Source of the DNA: JBLHUT01 sp047629975
GTDB taxonomy: Bacteria > Pseudomonadota > Alphaproteobacteria > Rhodobacterales > Rhodobacteraceae
Length of the DNA stretch: 10,243 bases
Direction of reading: 5' to 3'
Assembly: GCA_047629975.1 (NCBI GenBank)
Contig: JBLHUT010000121.1
Coordinates: forward strand, 1 to 10,243
In this document: piece after piece, positions 1 through 5,815 of the stretch
How the letters are laid out: every line of letters begins with the position of its first letter
Position numbering within the stretch: position 1 is the stretch's first letter
The notes under the pieces: generated by a model
The model's database searches: none
Told to the model about the DNA's origin: nothing
Seen by the model: the letters and a program-made list of their open reading frames with translations, nothing else
Program-made: the position numbers and the translations under genes

Positions 1-276
1 CGGGACCGTATCCACTTTGCCCATCTGCGCAACGTGCGCAAAGAGTCTGACGGCTCGTTCGAAGAGGCCCCGCATCTGGAGGGGGACACAGATATGGTCG
101 CTCTGCTGCGCGTGCTGTTGGACGAAGGTCGCGCCATTCCCTTCCGGCCCGATCATGGCCATGAATTGTTGTCCGATGCGGCGCAAAACACCCATCCGGG
201 GTATCCGCTTATCGGCCGTCTGCGCGGGCTTGCCGAGCTGCGCGGGATCATCAAAGCACTATCCCACAAAGCATAA
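1..276 (+). CDS. uxuA: Mannonate dehydratase, C-terminal part (gene runs off the left edge)
   Basis: This is the last 91 residues of UxuA, which dehydrates D-mannonate to 2-keto-3-deoxy-D-gluconate in the cytoplasm during hexuronate (glucuronate) breakdown. The frame is open from base 1 and ends at the taa at 274-276. Seen directly: the AHLRNVRKE segment at the start, the HLEGDTDM block, the RPDHGH motif at 145-162, whose Asp/His belong to the conserved metal and active-site region of the family, and a PGYPLIGRLRGLAELRG tail. All are typical of the UxuA C-terminus. The family is about 400 residues, so roughly three quarters of the gene lies to the left. Nothing shows a frameshift. The ggt gene follows 89 bases later on the same strand but is not functionally related in any obvious way, so a shared operon is uncertain. 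Confidence 0.93.
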   Translation, partial: RDRIHFAHLRNVRKESDGSFEEAPHLEGDTDMVALLRVLLDEGRAIPFRPDHGHELLSDAAQNTHPGYPLIGRLRGLAELRGIIKALSHKA

Positions 277-314
277 GCCCGCGGCACAAATAACTTTCTT
301 GCAGTCGGGGCTGC

Positions 315-344
315 TTGACCTATCGTCGGGGTTGAGAAGAAATA
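315..344 (+). promoter_or_regulatory. Weak candidate promoter for ggt
   Basis: In the 89-bp gap between uxuA and ggt, TTGACC (315-320) is a good -35 match. With an 18-base spacer it faces GAAATA (339-344), a poor -10. The element lies a little over 20 bases upstream of the ggt start codon, so it would give a short leader. The -35 is convincing only by itself. No terminator with a T-run is visible after uxuA, so read-through from uxuA is also possible. Confidence 0.2.
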
Positions 345-365
345 CCTACAAAAGAGAGGTCCACC

Positions 366-2156
366 ATGAGTTACCTTCGCAGTTTTCCTCTTGTTGCCCT
401 TCTTGTGGCCACCCCTCTTTGGGCACAGCAGGCCACCGATGCTATTGCCCCCGAAGGCGCGACAGCCGCGGCCACGTTTGACGGGTTGAGCCCCCAAGCA
501 ACCGCCGCAATGACCAGCAAAGCCGCCGGTCTGCCTGTTGAAAGCGACACCTGGATGGTCGCGGCGGCCAATCCGCTGGCCGCTGAAGCAGGGGCGCAAG
601 TTTTGCGCGACGCAGGAACAGCCGCCGACGCCATGGTCGCGGTTCAAGCCGTGCTGGGATTGGTCGAACCGCAATCATCAGGGCTGGGCGGGGGCGCTTT
701 TCTGGTCTGGTATGACGCACAATCCGGTATCGTGACCACGCTGGATGGCCGCGAAACCGCGCCGCTGGCCGTCACTCCGACCCTGTTTCAGGACGATGAC
801 GGCAAGCCTTTGCGCTTTTTCGATGCCGTTGTCGGCGGCTTGTCTGTCGGAACCCCCGGCACACCCAAATTGATGGAAGAAGCCCATCGTCGTTGGGGAA
901 AAGCAAACTGGGGCAGTCTTTTGGCACCTGCAATCAATCTGGCCGATGGCGGTTTTCGGGTCTCGCCGCGCATGGCTGATTCTATCGCACGCGATGCCGA
1001 GCGGTTGCAAAGGTTTCCCGCAACGGCGGCCTATTTCTTCCCCGGCGGCACCCCTTTGAACGCAGGTGAGACAGTTCGCAATCCGGACTACGCACAAACG
1101 CTGCGCCTGATCGCACACGGTGGCTCTGACGCGTTCTATTCCGGCGCGATCGCGCAGGATATTGTCACCACTGTGCGCGATGCTGCAGGAAATCCGGGGC
1201 ATTTATCCCTGATCGACATGGCGCTTTACGAGGTGATCGAGCGGGATCCGGTCTGTGTTCCGTATCGCAGCTATGAGGTGTGTGGCATGGGGCCACCGTC
1301 GTCGGGGGCGCTGACCGTGGGGCAGATCCTTGGCATGATGGACCGGTTCGATCTGGCCGGAATGGGGCCGCAGGACCCGCAGGCATGGCGTTTGATCGGC
1401 GATGCGTCCCGGTTGGCGTTTGCGGATCGCGGACGTTACATGGCGGATAGTGACTTTGTGCCAATGCCGACCCAAGGGTTGACGGCTGGAAGCTATCTGG
1501 ATGAACGCGCCGCATTGCTGGCTGGTGACACGGCATTGACCGAAGTCGCGCCGGGGCGTCCGGAGTGGGATCATGCCATGCTGCTGGCCGATGACATCAG
1601 CATTGAACTGCCCTCCACCAGCCATATTTCAATCGTGGACAGCTATGGCAATGCCTTGTCCATGACCACGACCATCGAGAACGGGTTTGGATCACGGCTG
1701 TTTGTGCGGGGCTTCCTGTTGAACAACGAGTTGACCGATTTTTCGTTTGCCACCCATACCGACGGATATCCGATTGCCAACAGGATCGAGCCGGGCAAAC
1801 GCCCGCGTTCCTCGATGGCCCCCACGATTGTGTTGCAGGACGGTGAACCAAGCCTTGTGATCGGCAGCCCCGGTGGCAGTCGCATTATCGGATATGTCGC
1901 TCAGGCCATTATTGCCCGGATCGATTGGGGCATGGATGTGCAACAGGCCGTCTCGATGGGGCATTTGGTTAACCGGTTCGGAACCTATGACATCGAGGAA
2001 GGAACCGCGGCTGTGGCCCTTGAACAACCGCTTGCCGGTCTTGGCTTCAAAGTCGGCCAACGTGACCTCAACTCGGGCCTGCATGCAATTGCCATCGGTG
2101 ACAGGCTAAGCGGCGGGGCAGATCCCCGGCGCGAAGGGATTGCAATCGGAGATTAA
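366..2156 (+). CDS. ggt: Gamma-glutamyltranspeptidase, exported (periplasmic)
   Basis: This 596-residue N-terminal-nucleophile hydrolase family protein should cut gamma-glutamyl bonds (glutathione and gamma-glutamyl amines) and transfer or hydrolyse the glutamyl group. Residues 1-20 form a signal peptide ending LWA before QQ, so it acts in the periplasm. The proenzyme should self-cleave before Thr418, in the motif T-S-H-I-S-I-V-D. Other family sites: GGGAF near residue 115, Arg129 in DGRETAP (matching E. coli Arg114), Asp458 in NNELTDF (matching Asp433), Ser482-Ser483 in PRSSM, and GSPGGSR at 500-506 (oxyanion region). The residue aligned to E. coli Asn411 is Glu438, which marks a subgroup and may shift specificity. 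The start is set by AGAGAGG just upstream of ATG 366 and by the signal peptide. Length is normal for the family. Substrate is unproven. Confidence 0.95.
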   Translation: MSYLRSFPLVALLVATPLWAQQATDAIAPEGATAAATFDGLSPQATAAMTSKAAGLPVESDTWMVAAANPLAAEAGAQVLRDAGTAADAMVAVQAVLGLVEPQSSGLGGGAFLVWYDAQSGIVTTLDGRETAPLAVTPTLFQDDDGKPLRFFDAVVGGLSVGTPGTPKLMEEAHRRWGKANWGSLLAPAINLADGGFRVSPRMADSIARDAERLQRFPATAAYFFPGGTPLNAGETVRNPDYAQTLRLIAHGGSDAFYSGAIAQDIVTTVRDAAGNPGHLSLIDMALYEVIERDPVCVPYRSYEVCGMGPPSSGALTVGQILGMMDRFDLAGMGPQDPQAWRLIGDASRLAFADRGRYMADSDFVPMPTQGLTAGSYLDERAALLAGDTALTEVAPGRPEWDHAMLLADDISIELPSTSHISIVDSYGNALSMTTTIENGFGSRLFVRGFLLNNELTDFSFATHTDGYPIANRIEPGKRPRSSMAPTIVLQDGEPSLVIGSPGGSRIIGYVAQAIIARIDWGMDVQQAVSMGHLVNRFGTYDIEEGTAAVALEQPLAGLGFKVGQRDLNSGLHAIAIGDRLSGGADPRREGIAIGD

Positions 2157-2184
2157 ACCAACGTGGTGCTGGCGTGCTGCCTGA

Positions 2185-2628
2185 TCAGCCGGACACAACA
2201 AGGCGGGCCAGTACCTCTCTGGCTCGCGGCGCAAACGGTTGTGGCAGGCGGGTCTGTCGGTTCACGTTCACATGAATGAAATGCCCTGCGGCTGCCGCTT
2301 GCTGGGTATCGCCGCGAAACAGCCCGACTTCGTAGCGTATCGAAGACGTTCCAAGCCGCCCGACACGCAGCCCCGCGGTGACCACATCGGGAAACGCGAT
2401 TTCCCCGAAATAGCGACAGCCCGACTCAACAACCAGAAAAACCGTCTCGCTTTTGTGCAGATCCAGCAACGCATGCTCCAGCAGATGCCCGTTCACGACC
2501 GTATCAAACAATTGGTAATGAACGCTGTTGTTCATGTGCGCGTAGATATCATTATCGAACCAGCGTGTCGTCAAAGTGCGGTGAACCGGATAACTGGCAC
2601 GCAGCGGCGCAGACGTGCGGGTCACCAC
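2185..2628 (-). CDS. Acyl-CoA thioesterase, 4-hydroxybenzoyl-CoA thioesterase (hotdog) family
   Basis: A 147-residue single hotdog-fold protein that should hydrolyse an acyl-CoA thioester in the cytoplasm. The N-terminal TRWFDNDIYAHMNN (residues 21-34) is the family's D-x-D...GH-type active-site motif, with Asp27 as the likely catalytic carboxylate. The sequence continues with a central helix (YQLFDTVVNGHLL) and strands such as VFLVVESGCRYFGEI. Length is normal. It starts at GTG (2628-2626), or at the next GTG (2625-2623), overlapping the end of the upstream alcohol dehydrogenase by 7 or 4 bases. The two are therefore very probably translationally coupled. It ends 28 bases from the convergent ggt stop. 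The acyl substrate cannot be told from sequence, and a role in removing a dead-end CoA ester of the neighbouring pathway is only inference. Confidence 0.88.
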   Translation of the reverse strand: MVTRTSAPLRASYPVHRTLTTRWFDNDIYAHMNNSVHYQLFDTVVNGHLLEHALLDLHKSETVFLVVESGCRYFGEIAFPDVVTAGLRVGRLGTSSIRYEVGLFRGDTQQAAAAGHFIHVNVNRQTRLPQPFAPRAREVLARLVVSG

Positions 2629-3791
2629 GCCGCCTCGTAGATATCAAAGGCATCGCGCTGCGTTAAAACACGCGGGTTATTCACCAAAAGACGGGTCTGT
2701 TTCATCGCATCTTGTGCCATAACCGACAGGCTGTCATGCCCGATACCAAGCTCTCTCATCCGCTGCGGCAGGCCGCACTCTTGCGAGAGCCTGGCCAACG
2801 CATCGCAAAACGCCACGCCGCGTTCATGGGCCGGCACATCCGCAAGCTCCGGAAAGGCGGCCGGTGCCATTTCAGCATAGACCTCTGGCGCCTCGGCCAC
2901 ATTAAATCGCAAAACATGAGGCAAAACCAACGCATTGGACAACCCGTGCGGGACTTTGAAATGCCCGCCGATCGGATAGGCCAAGGCATGAACGGCTGCA
3001 ACGGGCGAATTCGCAAAAGCCTGCCCCGCCAGCAAAGATCCCAACAAAAGGCGCGACCGCGCCGCAAGATCGTCGCCGTGGTTCACCCCGCGCAAAAGCG
3101 ATGATCCCAACAGCCGCAGCGCCTCAAGCGCAAGTGCGCGCGACACCGGATTGTTGTTCGGACTGGCCGAGGCATAAGCCTCGATCGCATGCACCATCGC
3201 GTCAATGCCGGTGGCGGCCGTGATATGCGCCGGAAGGCCAACCGTCAATTCAGGATCCAGCAATGCGATGTCGGGCAGCAATGCAGGGGACACGACCCCC
3301 ATTTTCTCGTGTGTCTCGGTCGTGACAATCGCAATCGGCGTGACCTCTGATCCGGTGCCGGCGGTGGTGGGTATCAAAACCAGTGGCAGGCGCCGCCCCT
3401 TGGCGCGCCCGACCCCGTAGATATCCTCAAGACGCTCGGGCACAGCCGCCAGATAGGCCACCAGTTTGGCCACATCAAGAGAGGACCCTCCCCCCAGACC
3501 GATAACGCTGTCGACACCGGCTGCTCTGGCCTGCTCGACCGCAGCGAGAACCGTGCGTTCGGCGGGGTCGGCCTCCACTCCGGTGAACAGTTCGACCACA
3601 ATACCCGCCTCGGACAGGGCCGTTGTCGCGCGGGCCACAATGCCTGTCGCGACCAGTCCGGGATCTGTCACGATCATGCACCGCGCCCCTAGAACCCCTG
3701 CGCAAAGAGGCCCGATATCCCCCAAACGCCCAACCCCGAAATGCAATGTCGGTGCCGTCGAAAATGAGAAGTTACGTCCCGTGATGTCCAT
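2622..3791 (-). CDS. Iron-containing (group III) alcohol dehydrogenase
   Basis: A 389-residue NAD(P)-dependent, metal-activated dehydrogenase of the FucO/EutG/maleylacetate-reductase superfamily. The N-terminal Rossmann-like domain carries GLGGGSSLDVAK (98-109) and PTTAGTGSEVT (141-151) for nucleotide binding. The C-terminal helical domain holds four metal ligands: Asp197, His201, His268 and His282, in TGIDAMVHAIEAY and the HALAYPIGG...PHG segment. The extra histidine found in FucO (His267) is Tyr272 here, which argues against a lactaldehyde reductase and for the broad EutG-like group. The chosen start is ATG 3791, with TTTGGAGG nine bases upstream. An in-frame extension to 3836 has no good ribosome site and would run into the divergent promoter. 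It overlaps the thioesterase downstream and faces the MaoC gene. Substrate (a short alcohol, hydroxyacid or semialdehyde) is unknown. Confidence 0.92.
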   Translation of the reverse strand: MDITGRNFSFSTAPTLHFGVGRLGDIGPLCAGVLGARCMIVTDPGLVATGIVARATTALSEAGIVVELFTGVEADPAERTVLAAVEQARAAGVDSVIGLGGGSSLDVAKLVAYLAAVPERLEDIYGVGRAKGRRLPLVLIPTTAGTGSEVTPIAIVTTETHEKMGVVSPALLPDIALLDPELTVGLPAHITAATGIDAMVHAIEAYASASPNNNPVSRALALEALRLLGSSLLRGVNHGDDLAARSRLLLGSLLAGQAFANSPVAAVHALAYPIGGHFKVPHGLSNALVLPHVLRFNVAEAPEVYAEMAPAAFPELADVPAHERGVAFCDALARLSQECGLPQRMRELGIGHDSLSVMAQDAMKQTRLLVNNPRVLTQRDAFDIYEAAW

Positions 3792-3884
3792 CGTATCGTG
3801 CCTCCAAAGCGAAAAACAGGCTTGCCAAAGAAACAACAGACATATCCATTACAACCGGATAGCCTTTTCAAGGAGCCGCCCGTG
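3792..3884. promoter_or_regulatory. Divergent control region between the alcohol dehydrogenase and MaoC genes
   Basis: These 93 bases must hold the promoters of both divergent genes unless the start of one lies inside the other. It is A-rich in the middle (about 3811-3850). TTGCCA (3822-3827) is a possible plus-strand -35, but the -10 regions at normal spacing are poor. On the minus strand TTGAAA lies near 3863-3868 with an equally weak -10. No clear operator dyad is seen. The plus-strand AAGGAG at 3870-3875 is the MaoC ribosome site. Confidence 0.35.
3801..3805 (-). promoter_or_regulatory. Ribosome binding site fixing the alcohol dehydrogenase start
   Basis: On the minus strand GGAGG sits nine bases before ATG 3791. 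It is the strongest Shine-Dalgarno match nearby and selects this ATG over the in-frame upstream start at 3836. Confidence 0.8.
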
Positions 3885-4376
3885 ATGGTGACAAGTATCG
3901 ACGCCGCTTTCAACAGCCTCCAGCAAAATATCGGAACCGAAATTGGCGTGTCCGGCTGGATCATGATCGACCAGCCCCTGATCGACAGTTTCGGGACAAT
4001 CACACAAGATCGGCAATTCATTCATAACGATCCAGATCGCGCATTGATCGAGGCCCCCTTCGGCGGAACGATCGCACATGGTTTTCTGATCCTGTCCCTC
4101 GCAAGCCGCTTTGCATATGATACCTTTCCCGAGCAGCCGGGCCAGACCATGAGCATGAATTACGGCTTTGACAAAATCCGGTTCCTGACCCCTGTCCGGT
4201 GTGGATCGCAGGTGCGTGGCCGTTTTGTTACAACAGGCGTGACACGCAAATCCCACACTCAATTGCTAAATCGCAGCACTTTGAGCGTTGAAATCAAGAA
4301 TGGCGTAAAACCCGCACTCATCGCCGAATGGCTTACTCTTGCGGTGTTCGACGACCCCGCCTTGACGGCACCGTGA
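3885..4376 (+). CDS. MaoC-like (R)-specific enoyl-CoA hydratase/dehydratase
   Basis: A 163-residue hotdog hydratase that should reversibly hydrate a trans-2-enoyl-CoA or related thioester. The hydratase-2 motif is complete: FGTITQDRQFIHNDP with Asp42 and His47 in the D-x4-H catalytic dyad, followed by FGGTIAHG (59-66). The mid-part MNYGFDKIRFLTPVRCGSQVRG is the usual strand region after the active-site helix. ATG 3885 is chosen because AAGGAG (3870-3875) is nine bases upstream. A GTG three bases earlier is a possible alternative, and the open frame back to 3798 would clash with the divergent gene's leader. Length is typical of small stand-alone MaoC proteins of the NodN/PhaJ type. Divergence from the dehydrogenase/thioesterase pair suggests a common pathway, but that is inference. 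A role in fatty-acid-derived (R)-3-hydroxyacyl-CoA supply is one option. Confidence 0.9.
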   Translation: MVTSIDAAFNSLQQNIGTEIGVSGWIMIDQPLIDSFGTITQDRQFIHNDPDRALIEAPFGGTIAHGFLILSLASRFAYDTFPEQPGQTMSMNYGFDKIRFLTPVRCGSQVRGRFVTTGVTRKSHTQLLNRSTLSVEIKNGVKPALIAEWLTLAVFDDPALTAP

Positions 4377-4398
4377 ATAAGCGGGCACAGCAATCAGG

Positions 4399-4415
4399 CG
4401 CCGGGGCATCCGGCG
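4399..4415 (+). terminator. GC-rich hairpin after the MaoC gene, weak terminator candidate
   Basis: CGCCGG and CCGGCG form a perfect 6-bp stem with a 5-base loop, 22 bases after the MaoC stop codon. No T-run follows (TTGCAGG), so it is not a classical intrinsic terminator. It may slow polymerase, protect the 3' end, or be part of the chrA leader. Confidence 0.35.
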
Positions 4416-4460
4416 TTGCAGGCTAGGACTACGCAAAACAACTCGTTTCTTTTGCAACGC
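4413..4460 (+). repeat. 8-bp inverted repeat in the chrA leader
   Basis: GCGTTGCA (4413-4420) is matched exactly by its reverse complement TGCAACGC (4453-4460), separated by 32 bases. A second inverted repeat, GCAAAA (4433-4438) and TTTTGC (4450-4455), lies inside and overlaps its right arm, and the palindrome TTGCGCAA (4461-4468) follows it. The left arm shares bases 4413-4415 with the hairpin at 4399-4415, so not all pairings can form together. It could be an operator or an alternative leader RNA fold for chrA. Confidence 0.4.
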
Positions 4461-4480
4461 TTGCGCAAAAAGGATGGTTT

Positions 4481-5788
4481 ATGTCGACGCCCGCACTGAC
4501 CAATAGCCCTGCACCGACGCCGGCGCGCAAAGAGGCCGCCGCCGTTTTTTTGCAGATCGGACTGCTTTCTTTTGGTGGTCCCGCAGCCCAGATCGCCTTG
4601 ATGCACAAAAAACTTGTTGAAGAGCGCGGTTGGCTGTCAGAACAGCAATTCCTTAACGCCTTGAGCTTTTGCATGCTCTTGCCCGGCCCCGAGGCGATGC
4701 AACTTGCGACCTATGCCGGTTGGCGACTGCACGGTGTGACCGGCGGATTGATTGCGGGGCTGTTTTTTGTTTTGCCCGGAGCGGTGGTGATTTTCGCCCT
4801 TGCCACCCTTTATGTCGGCTTTGGTGACCTGCCAGTGATGGATACCTTGTTTTTGGGGATCAAGGCGGCCGTATTGATCATAGTTCTCGAAGCCCTTTTG
4901 AAGGTCTCCCGACGGGCGCTGAACGAAACGGCCCATTGGCTCATCGCCGGCTTTGCCTTCCTTGGCATCTTCTTCTTTTCGGCTCCATTTCCCCTGATCA
5001 TCCTTGCCGCCGGCGTTTATGGTGCCGTCTTTGCTGCTTCGGTCGTCGATACCTGTCCTGTTGACAGACCCGAAATCGAGACGCCGCTCAGGCGCACCGT
5101 GCTGATTGTTTTTTGGGGCCTTGCTATCTGGCTTGTGCCGATCCTTGTGCTTTATGCCGTTACGGATGGTGGTCTTTTAGGGACCCTTGGCGTCTTTTTT
5201 TCAAAGCTGGCAGTGGTCACCTTTGGCGGGGCCTATGCGGTATTGGCCTATATTTCCCAGGATGTCGTGACACGGCTGGGATGGCTGACCGCCGACGAGA
5301 TGCTCGACGGGCTCGGGCTGGCCGAAACGACCCCCGGACCGCTGATCCTTGTGACGCAGTTCACAGGCTATATCGCAGCTTTCCGCGAGGGCGGGTATTT
5401 TGCGGCATTTTGCGGTGGGTTGATCACGCTCTGGGCGACCTTTACCCCGTGCTTTATATGGATCTTCGCAGGCGGCCCCTACATCGAGCGTATCTCGTAC
5501 CACCCAAGACCAAAAGCCGCCTTACAGGCTGTTACCGCAGCTGTTGTAGGTGTAATCCTGAACCTTTCGGTCTGGTTCAGCCTGCATGTTCTGTTTGACG
5601 ACATCACACGGCAAGACGCCGGCCCCCTGACATTGTGGATACCGGACATTGCTTCCCTTAACTGGCACGCGCTGTTTGTGTCCACCGTGGCGGGGCTGTT
5701 GATCTTGTGGGCGCAGCTGGGGTTGGGCTGGGTTCTTGGTATATCTGCGACCCTTGCGCTGTTGCTTGGGTCAGGGCTGTTCGTTTGA
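4481..5788 (+). CDS. chrA: Chromate transporter family protein, long two-domain form
   Basis: A 435-residue inner-membrane protein of the CHR family, whose characterised members expel chromate. It has two tandem homologous CHR domains. The first (about residues 18-200) shows FGGP at 31-34 and PGP at 68-70, with LLPGPEAMQLATYAGW. The second (about 235-430) shows FGGAY from residue 248 and PGP at 285-287, in ETTPGPLILVTQFTGY. Multiple hydrophobic segments fit about ten membrane helices. The first 17 residues are a Pro/Ala-rich cytoplasmic tail. ATG 4481 has AAAAGGA seven bases upstream. No chrB regulator or sulfate-assimilation gene is visible nearby, so the inducer and even the physiological substrate remain open. 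It is the last plus-strand gene before the convergent transporter operon, 27 bases away. Confidence 0.93.
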   Translation: MSTPALTNSPAPTPARKEAAAVFLQIGLLSFGGPAAQIALMHKKLVEERGWLSEQQFLNALSFCMLLPGPEAMQLATYAGWRLHGVTGGLIAGLFFVLPGAVVIFALATLYVGFGDLPVMDTLFLGIKAAVLIIVLEALLKVSRRALNETAHWLIAGFAFLGIFFFSAPFPLIILAAGVYGAVFAASVVDTCPVDRPEIETPLRRTVLIVFWGLAIWLVPILVLYAVTDGGLLGTLGVFFSKLAVVTFGGAYAVLAYISQDVVTRLGWLTADEMLDGLGLAETTPGPLILVTQFTGYIAAFREGGYFAAFCGGLITLWATFTPCFIWIFAGGPYIERISYHPRPKAALQAVTAAVVGVILNLSVWFSLHVLFDDITRQDAGPLTLWIPDIASLNWHALFVSTVAGLLILWAQLGLGWVLGISATLALLLGSGLFV

Positions 5789-5815
5789 TCGCATGAGGCG
5801 CACCGCGCCGCCGCT

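Noticed and set aside
678..1202. 174-residue minus-strand open frame, and another at 153-674
   Set aside because: Both are shadows of ggt and the uxuA end, with no family features.
3792..3836. 15-residue N-terminal extension of the alcohol dehydrogenase
   Set aside because: ATG 3791 has a strong GGAGG site at good spacing. The extension has none and would occupy the divergent promoter.
3798..3884. 29-residue N-terminal extension of the MaoC protein
   Set aside because: AAGGAG at 3870-3875 lies inside it and serves ATG 3885. The extra residues are Lys/Pro/Gln-rich and unlike the family.
5113..5598. 161-residue plus-strand frame inside chrA
   Set aside because: It is an out-of-frame shadow of the second CHR domain, rich in Arg and Cys.
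5797..5809. GGCGC-ACC-GCGCC hairpin as a terminator between chrA and the permease
   Set aside because: The stem is only 5 bp with a 3-base loop and no T-run on either side.
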